The notes under the pieces: model-generated
Seen by the model: only the letters and a program-made list of their open reading frames with translations
What the model was told of the DNA's origin: nothing
Databases searched by the model: none
Program-made: the position numbers and the translations under genes
In this document: piece by piece, positions 34,273-43,570 of the stretch
How the letters are laid out: each line of letters opens with the position of its first letter
Position numbering within the stretch: position 1 is the stretch's first letter
From: JBBQLG01 sp964251665
Lineage (GTDB): Bacteria; Bacteroidota; Bacteroidia; Cytophagales; Spirosomataceae
Direction of reading: 5' to 3'
Length of the DNA stretch: 64,000 bases
NCBI GenBank assembly: GCA_964251665.1
Contig: CAXUKO010000012.1
Span: 1 to 64,000, forward strand

Positions 34273-34779
34273 TCAGGCGAGTGTGATTTTCTCGTTTTCG
34301 CCTTCCTTATATGTATCGCCGGTGACAATAGCACGGGCCATTTCAAAGTAGCGTACCATCCGGCTGGCGTTGGAATCCCAGTACTCGGCCAGTTGCGGAG
34401 TCACTTTCAGGGTAGTCAGTTGTGGGTCATCTTTACCATCCGGGAACCAGGGCTTGGCCATATCCGACCATAACTCATCTATTTTGGCCCGGTCGTCGAG
34501 TTCAGTTGCCGTACCCGATACCGATACATACGAGGCATCACCGGCATCGGCAAAGCTCACGTTGACCTGCTGTTCGTTGTGTTCGATCTGCTCGACTTTA
34601 GGCGAACTTTTTTTGGTGAAGAACCAGAAATTACCTTGCGCATCCATCTGCATACACGCCATTGGACGGCTAACCAGGTGGCCGCCTTCATCAACGGTCG
34701 TCATCATGGCAATACGGATACTGCCGACGAGTTCTTTCACTTTCTGCAATTGTGGATTCTGTTGTTCTTTGGTTTCCAT
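34273..34779 (-). CDS. Pyridoxamine 5'-phosphate oxidase-like protein (general stress protein 26 type)
   Basis: 168 residues with the FMN-binding split-barrel fold: RIAMMTTVDEGGHLVSRPMA, NFWFFTKKSSPKVEQIEHN, VNVSFADAGDASYVSVSGTA and a C-terminal RMVRYFEMARAIVTGDTY. This matches the stress protein 26 (YdaG/GSP26) branch, which binds flavin and is induced by stress in other bacteria. The upstream reading frame continues far past this ATG, but that extension overlaps the Cys-rich gene out of frame and has no homology, so ATG at 34779 is taken. It is the last gene after a terminator, so it probably has its own promoter in 34780-34833. Confidence 0.93.
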   Translation of the reverse strand: METKEQQNPQLQKVKELVGSIRIAMMTTVDEGGHLVSRPMACMQMDAQGNFWFFTKKSSPKVEQIEHNEQQVNVSFADAGDASYVSVSGTATELDDRAKIDELWSDMAKPWFPDGKDDPQLTTLKVTPQLAEYWDSNASRMVRYFEMARAIVTGDTYKEGENEKITLA

Positions 34780-34833
34780 AACGTTTTTATTTGTGTAGCT
34801 AACCCTCATTAATCGGGTAGTCTTATAAAAACC

Positions 34834-34860
34834 AAAACCCCAACTGAAAGTTGGGGTTTT
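34834..34860 (-). terminator. Rho-independent terminator after the Cys-rich bundle gene
   Basis: AAAACCCCAACT and AGTTGGGGTTTT form a perfect 12-bp stem with a GAA loop. On the minus strand it follows the stop at 34886 by 26 bp and ends in a T-run. Confidence 0.9.
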
Positions 34861-34885
34861 GGGCAACATATATTCGTTGATGAAA

Positions 34886-35299
34886 TTAATTGTAAAGCGT
34901 CTCGCGCAGGTCGATGCCGTAAAACAGCGATGCAGGCGACTGACGAACATTGACTGCCGAAGCTGGTGTCTCAACCATACCCAAAATAGATACACAGCTG
35001 GCGATGGTCTGCTTGCACATGGCGTAGACCTGACGGCAACGGGCATTATCGAACTGACTGGCTTCTTCGGCGCATTTATCGCACACCTCAATGCATGTTT
35101 CGGCCAGCAGGCGGGTATTCTCGGAACCCCGAACGTAAAGCATGGCAACCTGACGGCAGATATCAGCGCAATCGAGATTTAAAAAGATGCAGCGGTACCA
35201 ATTTTCGATGTCGCTGGTTCGTGAGAGTTCTGTAGCCGTCTCGTCACAAAGAGCAGCACAGGCAGTCAGGTTGTCGTAAACGTTCTTTTTCCAATTCAT
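34886..35299 (-). CDS. Cys-rich four-helix-bundle protein (DUF326, copper-storage Csp-like)
   Basis: 137 residues with 11 cysteines (C14, C18, C37, C44, C48, C69, C73, C76, C88, C95, C102), mostly in CxxxC or CxxC pairs facing the inside of a helical bundle (ACAALCDE, CADICRQ, CIEVCDKC). This is the pattern of Csp1/Csp3 copper-storage proteins (DUF326). It lacks a signal peptide, so it should be a cytosolic Csp3-like store for Cu(I). The ATG at 35299 (MNWKKNVYDN) is preferred over an upstream TTG. It follows the small gene at 35333 by 33 bp. A heavy-metal RND pump is encoded 10 kb away. Confidence 0.88.
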   Translation of the reverse strand: MNWKKNVYDNLTACAALCDETATELSRTSDIENWYRCIFLNLDCADICRQVAMLYVRGSENTRLLAETCIEVCDKCAEEASQFDNARCRQVYAMCKQTIASCVSILGMVETPASAVNVRQSPASLFYGIDLRETLYN

Positions 35300-35332
35300 A
35301 ACCTGCAAAAATCTATAGTTGAGTTAGGTAAA

Positions 35333-35551
35333 TCATCGGGAGGTAGCCCGGTAAACCAGCACCGATACATCCGTATCAGCCGCCAGTCGGCGTGCCCAGG
35401 TACGGGCTTCATCAATGCTGAGCGAAATCACCTGCTGCTTGTCTGTATAACCGCTTGCGAACAAGTCGTTAGCTATCTCAATGGCTTTAGCACGGGTAGT
35501 CGGGTTAAGCGAGCGCATAGCCGACGGAAAATGAGTAACACTCCACATCAT
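35333..35551 (-). CDS. Small conserved protein (WSVxHFPSAMRxL...RxKAIEIAN type)
   Basis: 72 residues. The stretch HFPSAMRSLNPTTRAKAIEI is the hallmark of a widespread small family, often annotated as DUF2188-associated or left hypothetical. It is followed by ANDLFASGYTDKQQVISLSI and DEARTWARRL, two amphipathic helices. Function is unknown; relatives frequently occur beside stress genes. Two consecutive ATG codons (35551 and 35548) begin the frame. It is probably co-transcribed with the Csp-like gene downstream. Confidence 0.75.
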   Translation of the reverse strand: MMWSVTHFPSAMRSLNPTTRAKAIEIANDLFASGYTDKQQVISLSIDEARTWARRLAADTDVSVLVYRATSR

Positions 35552-35855
35552 AACGGTACTTCTTGTCGTTCAGGAATTTATAGGAGATAATTATGCCAGA
35601 TTGTTCGGTAACGGACCCGCCCCGGATAACTCCCTATTAAGTAGCTGTTAATCAAGCTTAATCTGATGGAACATTAATTTTCGGACGGCTGATAATTCAC
35701 CCGATTCGTCGGTGTGACCTGGGGAATGTGTAGACCGTTGTGTAAGAAAATACACACTTTGTGGAGAAGGTTTATACGAAATCAAAAACCCGGCTATCCT
35801 GTGCGGATAAGCCGGGTTTTGCGTGATACAGACTGTGTAAACCGGGTTAATCAGG
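35552..35855. other. Intergenic region: upstream of the small-protein/Csp unit
   Basis: No credible gene. On the minus strand it holds TGGCATAATTATCTC (35585-35599), which resembles a -24/-12 promoter, and TCTACACATT (35725-35734), a 10-mer also found at 44181-44190. TTTTCTTACACA lies next to it. The lower-strand terminator for the upstream kinase gene lies at 35784-35820. Confidence 0.4.
35784..35820 (-). terminator. Rho-independent terminator after the REC-PAS kinase gene
   Basis: AAAACCCGGCTATCC pairs with GGATAAGCCGGGTTTT (one bulged base), ending in a T-run on the minus strand, 36 bp after the stop at 35856. Confidence 0.88.
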
Positions 35856-37337
35856 TCAGCGCGGAAAGGAGATACGAAAAATAGTACCGTGCCCCACCTG
35901 ACTATCTACCTCGATGGTACCCCGGTGGCTGGCCACAATATTCTGCGTTGCCGTTAGCCCTAACCCCATACCAGCGGCCTTGCCGGTAAAGAATGGATCG
36001 AACAGGCGACGGCGGTTCTCATCGCTGATGCCGCTGCCATTATCCTCGATAAACACCGTCACGCGGTTGTCATCTGTATAACGGGTCCGAACGGTCAGGA
36101 CCCCTTTTTCGGGCTCCATTGCCTCTACGGCGTTAATCAGTATGTTAATCAGGGCGGTTTTGACCTGCTCCCGGTCAATAAGGGCACTGCACCCGTCCGG
36201 CTCGAAATCAGTGACTAATTTCATCGACTTCAGCTTGAGCCGGTCACGTACTAACTTGAGTGTGTCATTTACTACCTCATTCAAATCCTGCTGCCGCCGG
36301 TCCAGATCGCGGGGTTTGGAAGAGTTGAGCATTTCGGTAACCAACTGCCCAATCCGATCCACATTTCGGCGGATAATGTCGGTCAGCATGTTGATGTACT
36401 CGTCGTTGCTCATCAGTTCATCCTTGAGCTGATCGAGCGCCAGGCTCAGGTTCGTGAGCGGGTTACGCACTTCGTGGGCAATGCTACGGGCAATTTTGCC
36501 GGTCATTGTCAGCTTCTCGGCCGTGATGAGTTCCTGCTGCGCCCGCTTCTGTTCGGTTACATCGCGAACAATGCCCTGATACCACTTTGGGCTTTTGCTG
36601 TTAATGTCCTCAACGGCCCAGACCGATACCAGACAATCGCGTCTACGACCGGCCCGGCTCACGAGTATAGTTTCAAAATCCTTTACCTGATCATATTCAC
36701 GAACATGAAACCGGAGTTTGCGAAAATCGTCAGCATTGGCAAATAAGCGCAGCGGGTTGGTTTTCTTCAACTCCTCGCGGCTGTAGCCGAGCAGATGCTC
36801 AACGGAGGGGTTGGCGTCCTGAAATTTCAGGTATTCGTCGGCCACGAAAATGGCGTCGATAGAGCGCTCAAACAGGGAACGGTACTTATTCTCTTTCTCA
36901 GCCACTTCGGCCAGTACTTCGGCCTGTTTCAGCGCATAGCGGATGCTGCGGCCCAGCAGTTGCGCATCAATGCGGCCTTTAACGAGGTAATCGGCCGCAC
37001 CCAGTTCCAGGGCCGACTGATCGATGGTCAGGTCATCCTGACCGGTAAGCAGGATCATGGGAGCGCGCTGCCCGAGCCGAAATGACTCCTGAATCAGATC
37101 AATACCGGTGTTTTCACCAAGCCGGTAATCGACCAGATAAACGTCGTAGTTATTCTCCTGGATAGCCAGCATCGCCCCGGCATAATTATCAACCCAGTCG
37201 AGCCGGATGTTGGCGTTCTCCCGCGAGGACACCAAGCTGCGGGTAAGCACGTAATCGTCCTCATCGTCTTCGACCAGCAATACGCGGATCAGGCTTTCTT
37301 TCCGGGGTACGTCGAGTGTATTTACTATCGGATCCAT
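35856..37337 (-). CDS. REC-PAS-histidine kinase
   Basis: 493 residues, no transmembrane segment. An N-terminal receiver domain (~15-135) has acidic LVEDDEDD and phospho-acceptor D70 in VYLVDYRLG. A PAS sensor follows (~150-265: SIDAIFVADEYLKFQDANP). HisKA has H288 in ARSIAHEVRNPLTNLSL. HATPase_c has LINILINAVEAME, DNGSGI, and GMGLGLTATQNIV. The receiver in front of the kinase suggests it takes input from another kinase or REC partner rather than signalling directly from a membrane ligand. Ten bp after the single-REC gene, so those two are co-transcribed and probably work together in a phosphorelay. Confidence 0.94.
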   Translation of the reverse strand: MDPIVNTLDVPRKESLIRVLLVEDDEDDYVLTRSLVSSRENANIRLDWVDNYAGAMLAIQENNYDVYLVDYRLGENTGIDLIQESFRLGQRAPMILLTGQDDLTIDQSALELGAADYLVKGRIDAQLLGRSIRYALKQAEVLAEVAEKENKYRSLFERSIDAIFVADEYLKFQDANPSVEHLLGYSREELKKTNPLRLFANADDFRKLRFHVREYDQVKDFETILVSRAGRRRDCLVSVWAVEDINSKSPKWYQGIVRDVTEQKRAQQELITAEKLTMTGKIARSIAHEVRNPLTNLSLALDQLKDELMSNDEYINMLTDIIRRNVDRIGQLVTEMLNSSKPRDLDRRQQDLNEVVNDTLKLVRDRLKLKSMKLVTDFEPDGCSALIDREQVKTALINILINAVEAMEPEKGVLTVRTRYTDDNRVTVFIEDNGSGISDENRRRLFDPFFTGKAAGMGLGLTATQNIVASHRGTIEVDSQVGHGTIFRISFPR

Positions 37338-37347
37338 GCCAGCTCTG

Positions 37348-37806
37348 TTAGTCGGGAAGTTTGACAGTATCTAACCAATACGTTTTCAGCGCGCCAATCA
37401 TCTCGATGAGCCGGGCGAAATTAAACGGCTTGGTTATAAATGAGTTAACACCCAGATCATAGCTTTTTGCCACATCTTCATCGGCTGATGATGTGGTCAT
37501 TACCACAACCGGCAACCGGCGCAGATGCGGGTCAGCTTTAATTTCCTGTAGTGCCTGAAAGCCATTTTTACGCGGCATATTCAGATCAAGCATCAGCAGG
37601 TTGGGCAACGGCACATCGGTTCGTTTAAGATAAGCCATCAGTTCTTCGCCGTCTTCGACAAATTCGATGGTGTGGACGTACCCGTTTTTCTGCAAGGCTT
37701 CTTCCAGAAACATACGATCATCGGCATCATCATCGGCAATCAGGATGGTTAACTTAGCAGGTCTACGGTGCATATGCTGGGTTAATTTAGGGAAAACGGT
37801 GGCCAA
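37348..37806 (-). CDS. Single-domain response regulator (Rcp1-like)
   Basis: 152 residues containing only a REC domain: LIADDDADDRMFLEEAL, phospho-acceptor D74 in NLLMLDLNMPRKNG, ITKPFNFARL. The sequence style (DDDADD, PHLRRLPVVVMTTSS) is that of Rcp1/phytochrome-partner type stand-alone receivers in Bacteroidota and cyanobacteria. It could shuttle phosphate between the six-PAS kinase encoded upstream (stop at 37923, 116 bp away) and the REC-PAS kinase downstream (10 bp). There is no DNA-binding domain. Confidence 0.95.
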   Translation of the reverse strand: MATVFPKLTQHMHRRPAKLTILIADDDADDRMFLEEALQKNGYVHTIEFVEDGEELMAYLKRTDVPLPNLLMLDLNMPRKNGFQALQEIKADPHLRRLPVVVMTTSSADEDVAKSYDLGVNSFITKPFNFARLIEMIGALKTYWLDTVKLPD

Positions 37807-37922
37807 TGGAGCTTACAAACAGACTGTCGCGCTTATTGCCTGGTATCCAGCCGTTCCCGATTCATTAGTTGTTGTAAAATAAATATATGTGTCTACACAA
37901 CAAAATAAAGCAAACTCTACTA

Positions 37923-40900
37923 CTATACGTCACTAATCGGCAACAATATTTTGAAGGTGGCTCCCTGTCCGGGTTGGCCCTCAGCGATAATGCAGCCTTT
38001 GTGATTTTCCACTACTTTCTGAACAATGGCCAGGCCAATACCCGTACCGGCATACTGACTTCGGCCATGCAGCCGCTGGAAGACCTGAAAGATACGGTCG
38101 GCGTATTTAGGATCGAAGCCAATTCCGTTATCGACCACCTCGATGCAGTAGAATTTCTGCCGTTTCTGCCCCGGCGGCACTGCCGGAACATCCTGACCAC
38201 GAACTACATGACAGCGAATCTGTATCGCCGGTTGCACACCCGGCCTGGTAAACTTGAGGGCATTGGAAAGCAGGTTCTGGATTAGCTGACGCCATTGCAG
38301 TGCATCGCCCCGAAGTTCAGGTAACGGTTCGATGGTCAGAATCGCCTGCTTTTCCTGAATGATCGTTTCCAGATCGAGCGCCACATCGGCCACGAGCTGA
38401 TTGAGATTCAGGATGCCCAGCGGGTCATATTTGGAGACAACGCGTGAATAAGCCAGCAGGTCCCGGATGAGGACCTGCATACGTCCGGTAGCCGACTGCA
38501 TCCGCTGAATCAGATCGGTTCCGGTTTCGCCCAGCACCGGTGCAAACTGACTTTGCAGTACATCGCCAAAGGCTGTTACCTTCCGCAGCGGCTCCTGCAG
38601 GTCATGACTCGCCACATAGGCAAACTGCTCCAGGTTGGCATTGGACCGTTGCAGCTCGGTAATTAACGCCTGCCGTTCGAGTTCTGCCTTTTTGGCTTCC
38701 GTTGTATTGACAAACGTTAGCACAACGCCGTCCGCACCCTGTTTTACCGCCGATACAGCAAACCACCCCTCCAGTCCGTGGCTATCGGTGGGGTAGTAGG
38801 ATTCTACCCGTTGCGGTTCACCAGTAGCGATGGTCTGGACATAGGCATCGAAGAACCCGGCTTCCCGATAGGTCGGAAAAATTTCCGACATTCGTTTATT
38901 CGTCATCTGCACCGGATCTGACCCGGTCATGGCGAGTGTGGCCTGATTGGCAGCCTGTATGCAGAAGTCAGTAATCTGCCCCTGCCCGCTGCGAATGGCT
39001 TCGAGCAGTAAAATACCATTGATGGCCCCATTAACTACATCCCGCAGCATCACCGTCTGGGCTTCAAGTTCCAGAGCAGCCTGCTTGGTTTCGGTAATAT
39101 TGATCAGCGTCACCACGACCCCATCGTCAAGCGGGGCCACGGATACATCGATCCAGCGCACGTCCGGGCCCGTTTTGAGCGCGGCCTCCCGGCGTTGTAA
39201 CCGATGCGACTCAACGGCCCGGATGCACAACGGCAGCAAACCCAGCTCGTGCTGATCGGGATAGATAGCGAGCAAACTGGCTCCCTTCATTTCACCAAGG
39301 GTTGTCCCGATAAACTCTTCGGCCGCGCGGTTTGCCGTCTCAACGATCAGATCGGTTACCCGGCCGTCGCCCGCCTGCTTTACCTGACAGGCAATGATGC
39401 CGTTGCCGGAGTTATCGAGAATGCTGTTCAGCAATTCGGCCTGCTGCTGCTTTTCCAGCATGGAACTGCGCACGTCGGTAATGTCGATGAATGTTACCAC
39501 CAGTCCATCATCCAGCCGCGTAGCCGAAATGTCGAGCCAGTTAGTGCGGCCAACCACGTGATAGTTGGCATTGGCCCGGCTTGGCTGGCCGGTCTCGACC
39601 GTTTCGACATACATAGCAAACAGACCCATTTCCCATTCTTCGGGAAACAGTTCGAGCATGGTATGACCCACGAGCTGATCGGCCGTCTGTTTCAGATACA
39701 CCTCGGCGGCCCGGTTCACCAAACTGATCCTGAAGTCAACAATTTTACCCGATTCGCGAATGGCCTGGTACGCCACAATACTATTGATAGAGCCGTTCAG
39801 CACGCTGCTGAGCGTTTGTGCCTGCTGCTCGACCTGATAGGTAGTCGCTTTAAGTTGAGAGATGTCGGCAACGGTTATAACGACGTGTTCGCTCCCCTGC
39901 CGGGACATCGATACATCGAACCAGCGGCCAGTCTGAGGAGTATAATACTCGGTCTGATAGGATATGCCTGTTTCGTAAACGCGGATGCCCTGATTAAATA
40001 CCTCCGTTTCTTTCAGGACTGGCCTACGCGTCAGCACCGAATCCCGGAGGAGTACGTCGGCATCAACTCCGGCTAGTTCGCAAAGGGCAACGTTGACGGT
40101 TTCGAATATAAAATCGACAATCTGTCCGGTATCATCGCGCAACGCCCGTACGGACGCAATGCCATTCAGGGAATTGTTTAAAATACTCTGCAGCAAGTCA
40201 GCCTGTGCCTGCGCCTTACTTTCTGCCTTTTTAGCCTCAGTGATGTTATTAAACGTAACCAGCACCCCGTCGTTCAGCTTAGTAACGGCCACATTCGCCC
40301 ATTGATCCAGGTGAACGTAGTGATGAACACCCTGAAATGGCTCGCCACTTTCGCATACAGCAACAAACAGCCGGAAGCTGCCATCCTGCTCACTGCCCGG
40401 CGAAAACTCCCGGAGGGTACGCCCAACGGTCGGCTCACTCAGCAAGGCAACCCCCTGCCTGCGGGCCACTTCATTCACCAGTTGAATCCGAAAGTCGATG
40501 ATCTGCCCCTGCCCGTCCCGAATGGCCTCGTAGGCTACAATCCCTTGTAACGAAGTGGCCAGGATGGTTTCCAGCAATCCGATTGCGGGCTTACCCGACT
40601 CCGGCGTACTAACGGGTTTGATGCGGTCCACTTCATCGGGAGCCACCACACGCACCGTTAACAGAACGCCCCGGTCGGCCTTTGCCTGACGCAGGGACAG
40701 CCATCGGTTGCGGTACCCATCAAAGTGGTAGCGCTCGGTGGTCGTTCCGGTAGTAATAACGTTCGAAACGTGCGTAAACCAGGGAAGCAGTTCGGTTTGG
40801 CAGGCGTCGTTATCGCTCAGCAGGTAGTTGCCCGGTGCCAGCTGATAAACCGGGGGAAGCATGATTTTTGCCGAATTGTTGCGATAAACAACCCGAAAAT

Positions 40901-41012
40901 CGGTGATGGCCGACGACTGACCATCCTGAATACTTTCCAGCCACAATACGCCATCAGCCAGAGAATCAAAGAGGGAGACAAACGGAATGTCGATAGGTAG
41001 CGCGTCAATCAT
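37923..41012 (-). CDS. Soluble histidine kinase with six tandem PAS-like repeats
   Basis: 1029 residues and no membrane helix. Residues ~1-770 are six homologous PAS-like units of about 125 residues; most open with a variant of LLxSILNxSLNGIxxxxAIRDxxGQIxDF and end in an INITEAK- or ITEAK-type linker. These are internal duplications. HisKA follows with H803 in ASHDLQEPLRKVTAFGD, and HATPase_c with LIQNLLSNALKFT, DNGIGFD and GTGIGLAIVQKVVE. The class (HisKA with SHDLQEPL) is that of phytochrome-like kinases. Divergent from the PorT gene (225 bp). The cofactors of the PAS units cannot be told from the sequence. Confidence 0.93.
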   Translation of the reverse strand: MIDALPIDIPFVSLFDSLADGVLWLESIQDGQSSAITDFRVVYRNNSAKIMLPPVYQLAPGNYLLSDNDACQTELLPWFTHVSNVITTGTTTERYHFDGYRNRWLSLRQAKADRGVLLTVRVVAPDEVDRIKPVSTPESGKPAIGLLETILATSLQGIVAYEAIRDGQGQIIDFRIQLVNEVARRQGVALLSEPTVGRTLREFSPGSEQDGSFRLFVAVCESGEPFQGVHHYVHLDQWANVAVTKLNDGVLVTFNNITEAKKAESKAQAQADLLQSILNNSLNGIASVRALRDDTGQIVDFIFETVNVALCELAGVDADVLLRDSVLTRRPVLKETEVFNQGIRVYETGISYQTEYYTPQTGRWFDVSMSRQGSEHVVITVADISQLKATTYQVEQQAQTLSSVLNGSINSIVAYQAIRESGKIVDFRISLVNRAAEVYLKQTADQLVGHTMLELFPEEWEMGLFAMYVETVETGQPSRANANYHVVGRTNWLDISATRLDDGLVVTFIDITDVRSSMLEKQQQAELLNSILDNSGNGIIACQVKQAGDGRVTDLIVETANRAAEEFIGTTLGEMKGASLLAIYPDQHELGLLPLCIRAVESHRLQRREAALKTGPDVRWIDVSVAPLDDGVVVTLINITETKQAALELEAQTVMLRDVVNGAINGILLLEAIRSGQGQITDFCIQAANQATLAMTGSDPVQMTNKRMSEIFPTYREAGFFDAYVQTIATGEPQRVESYYPTDSHGLEGWFAVSAVKQGADGVVLTFVNTTEAKKAELERQALITELQRSNANLEQFAYVASHDLQEPLRKVTAFGDVLQSQFAPVLGETGTDLIQRMQSATGRMQVLIRDLLAYSRVVSKYDPLGILNLNQLVADVALDLETIIQEKQAILTIEPLPELRGDALQWRQLIQNLLSNALKFTRPGVQPAIQIRCHVVRGQDVPAVPPGQKRQKFYCIEVVDNGIGFDPKYADRIFQVFQRLHGRSQYAGTGIGLAIVQKVVENHKGCIIAEGQPGQGATFKILLPISDV

Positions 41013-41168
41013 AATCAGTTAGTTGGTAATGGACCAAAACCTTCCCATATCGTGGAAATTCTTACGCAACTACCTGACCAGCTAACTACCTGAATTTTGT
41101 TCGTGGCAGGAGGATAAGCGATTGATCAACAAAGACTAACCTACAAACACGACGGGCGTTGATAAGTG

Positions 41169-41184
41169 TGGCACGAATTTACGA
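41169..41184 (+). promoter_or_regulatory. TGGCAC site resembling a sigma-54 -24 element upstream of the PorT-like gene
   Basis: TGGCAC, five bases, then TACGA. The -24 half is perfect to TGGCAC; the -12 half is CG instead of GC. It ends 53 bp before the ATG at 41238, a spacing similar to two sites near 44.3 and 44.9 kb. Confidence 0.3.
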
Positions 41185-41237
41185 ACGATTGCCTAAAACC
41201 GCTATCCCGGTCTTATGTTTAATTAACGTTTAATTGT

Positions 41238-41879
41238 ATGCACAAATTTGTTAGCAACGCCCTGTCAGTCGTCGTGTTCCTGACTGCTTTCGGCCTGTTT
41301 AAACCTACTACCATTCAGGCACAATCGACCACTCGCTACGGCATAAAAGGGGGTCTGAATGCCAGTACGCTTTTCATCGATAATGTCTCTAACCGGAAAG
41401 AACGCATTGGTTTTCACGCGGGGGTATTTGCTCAGGCACCGATTTCGTCTTTCCTGGCCATTCAGCCCGAACTGCTTTACACCACCAAAGGCGCATCGGC
41501 CGATTACAACATTGCTTCGTTATTGCGGGGAAAAGGCACATTTCAACTCAACTACGCCGAATTGCCCGTGCTGCTGACATTTAAATTGGGGAATACGGCT
41601 GATATTCAGGTAGGACCGTATGCAGCTTATCTGCTCAACGCCAACGTTCAGTCGGAAGGGTCGCTGGGGTCAGGCATCAGTACCATTAACCGCGACAATC
41701 TAAATAAGGTAGATTATGGACTGGCGGGTGGCCTGAATCTGTACTTTGGCAAGGCGCTCATTGGCCTGCGCTATGGACAGGGACTGAATAAGATTGCCAA
41801 CAGCACCGCATCGCAGTTGTTGCTGGGTAACACCAAAAATGCCGTTGGGATGATCTCGATTGGCTACAGCCTGAACTAA
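41238..41879 (+). CDS. PorT-like outer-membrane beta-barrel protein
   Basis: 213 residues. A signal peptide ends TTIQAQ near residue 30. The rest has the alternating strands of a small outer-membrane barrel of the PorT/OMP_b-brl_2 type: YGIKGGLNASTLF, RIGFHAGVFAQAPI, FLAIQPELLYTTKGA, AELPVLLTFKLG, GLAGGLNLYFGKALIGLRYG. It ends on a terminal-like SIGYSLN. Such barrels are common in Bacteroidota; some act with the type IX secretion system, but this one need not. Convergent with the NtrC-type gene (50-bp gap with a hairpin). Confidence 0.9.
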   Translation: MHKFVSNALSVVVFLTAFGLFKPTTIQAQSTTRYGIKGGLNASTLFIDNVSNRKERIGFHAGVFAQAPISSFLAIQPELLYTTKGASADYNIASLLRGKGTFQLNYAELPVLLTFKLGNTADIQVGPYAAYLLNANVQSEGSLGSGISTINRDNLNKVDYGLAGGLNLYFGKALIGLRYGQGLNKIANSTASQLLLGNTKNAVGMISIGYSLN

Positions 41880-41889
41880 CTATACAACT

Positions 41890-41924
41890 AGACCGGAGCC
41901 GACCTAAGCAAGTCGTTCCGGTCT
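41890..41924. terminator. Hairpin between convergent genes, probable bidirectional terminator
   Basis: AGACCGGA with TCCGGTCT (8 bp), and inner GCCGAC with GTCG, between the stops of the PorT-like gene and the NtrC-type gene. The T-run is poor, so confidence is limited. Confidence 0.4.
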
Positions 41925-41929
41925 ACGCA

Positions 41930-43414
41930 TTATAAATGAATATCGTAGGCTTTCAGCTTATTGTACAACGTTTTACGGTCGATATTGAGCACTTCGGCCG
42001 CCTTGGTTTTATTATAACCTGTCTTTTCGAGCACTTTAAGAATGGCCGAACGCTCGGCGTTTTCCGAAACGGACTTCAGGTTATTGGCCGGCTGGGAGAT
42101 CATCGGTGCCGACGTACCGGGCCGGAGCGAGTCGCTCAGATTGGTAACACCAGCCGCTACGCCGTTCATATCGTCGAGTATATACGTCGGCGAGGTGATT
42201 TCGTTGGGCAGACAGTCAATCGTTACGTATTCGGACTGGGCTAAGAGAACGGCGCGTTTCACTACGTTCTGTAATTCGCGCAGGTTACCGTGCCAGTAAT
42301 ATTCTTTGAGTTTCTCTTTGGCTTCGTCGTCGAAGCCGAGTATGTCTTTTTCCAGTTGCTGATTGGCGATTTCGAGGAAGTGCTCGGCAAAAACCATGAT
42401 GTCGGACCGGCGTTCGCGCAGGGGCACCAGTTCAATCCGAAATTCATCCAGACGGTGAAAGATATCTTCGCGGAAAGCCCCCCGGCGGACGGCTTCGCGC
42501 AGGTCTTCGTTGGTGGCGCAAATAATACGTACATCCACCGAAACATCCTGGTTGCTACCAATGCGACGGATCTTGCGTTCCTGCAATACACGCAAGAGTT
42601 TAATCTGATTCTCGTAGGACAGGTTACCAATCTCGTCCAGAAAGAGGGTACCACCGTTGGCAAACTCAAAGCTGCCCGCTTTGTCAGACATAGCACCGGT
42701 AAACGCACCTTTGACATGACCAAACAGTTCGCTGCCGGCCAGTTCTTTCGACAAAGCCCCACAGTCAATGGCAACGAACGGTTTATCAGCCCGTTTGCTT
42801 TTCAGGTGAATAGCATTGGCCACAAACTCTTTGCCCGTACCGGTTTCCCCGGTAATAATAACCGACATGTTTGTCGGCGCAATCAGTTCTATATGTTTCT
42901 GAAGTTGTTCGGCCGACCGGCTTTTACCGAAAATGAATCGTTTACCATTGAAGGCCAGCCCGGTTTTCGCGGGTCTGACTATTTTGGCAACTGTAGTCGC
43001 AGCGGGTCCTTCACTGGCAGGTTGATTCAGCGCTGGCTGACTGAGCGATTGTGCCCGGCGCTCGAGAGCACCCTTGATGGTATATAGGATTTCGTCGGGG
43101 TAGAGCGGCTTGGTTACGTAGTCGTAAGCACCGTGCTTAACAGTCTGTACGGCCACGCGCACATCGGAATAACCGGTAATAATAATAACGGCGGTGGACG
43201 GATTCAGCACCTTGATCCGGCGGAGCATTTCAAGCCCGTCAATATCGGGCAGCTTAAAGTCGCAGATTACTAATTCAAAGGGTTCTTTCCGCAATAAGGC
43301 CAGACCATCGTCGCCACGCAGCACCGAGGCTGTTTTGTAGCCCTGTTTACTCAGAAACCGTTCCAGGAGCAGACAGATGTCATTATTATCGTCAACGATC
43401 AGTATTTTTTCCAT
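41930..43414 (-). CDS. NtrC-type sigma-54-dependent response regulator
   Basis: 494 residues. REC domain (1-120) with phospho-acceptor D52 in LVICDFKLPD. AAA+ domain with Walker A GETGTGKE (189-196), the sigma-54-contacting GAFTGA loop (236-241), Walker B FLDEIG (258-263) and the R-finger region LREAVRRGAFREDIFHRLDE. C-terminal Fis-type helix-turn-helix (YNKTKAAEVLNIDRKTLYNK). It activates RNA polymerase with RpoN at -24/-12 promoters. No kinase gene overlaps it, but the single REC at 43571 is adjacent. Possible target promoters nearby are listed separately. Confidence 0.97.
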   Translation of the reverse strand: MEKILIVDDNNDICLLLERFLSKQGYKTASVLRGDDGLALLRKEPFELVICDFKLPDIDGLEMLRRIKVLNPSTAVIIITGYSDVRVAVQTVKHGAYDYVTKPLYPDEILYTIKGALERRAQSLSQPALNQPASEGPAATTVAKIVRPAKTGLAFNGKRFIFGKSRSAEQLQKHIELIAPTNMSVIITGETGTGKEFVANAIHLKSKRADKPFVAIDCGALSKELAGSELFGHVKGAFTGAMSDKAGSFEFANGGTLFLDEIGNLSYENQIKLLRVLQERKIRRIGSNQDVSVDVRIICATNEDLREAVRRGAFREDIFHRLDEFRIELVPLRERRSDIMVFAEHFLEIANQQLEKDILGFDDEAKEKLKEYYWHGNLRELQNVVKRAVLLAQSEYVTIDCLPNEITSPTYILDDMNGVAAGVTNLSDSLRPGTSAPMISQPANNLKSVSENAERSAILKVLEKTGYNKTKAAEVLNIDRKTLYNKLKAYDIHL

Positions 43415-43570
43415 AATTAGCTGCCTGTTCGGTACACGCCCCTCTCACATCGGGCCTCAGGTCAGGCGGGGAAGAAACGCGACAAGCCGACGTAAAAAAG
43501 GGAGGTAAAGTAGCTATGAGGTACGCCCCGAACAGGCGTTTAGCCCGGTTTACCATGCAGACAAAGTTAC

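Noticed and set aside
34780..35148. Upstream extension of the PPOX-type protein by about 120 residues
   Set aside because: It overlaps the Cys-rich bundle gene in another frame, has no family similarity, and crosses a good terminator at 34834-34860.
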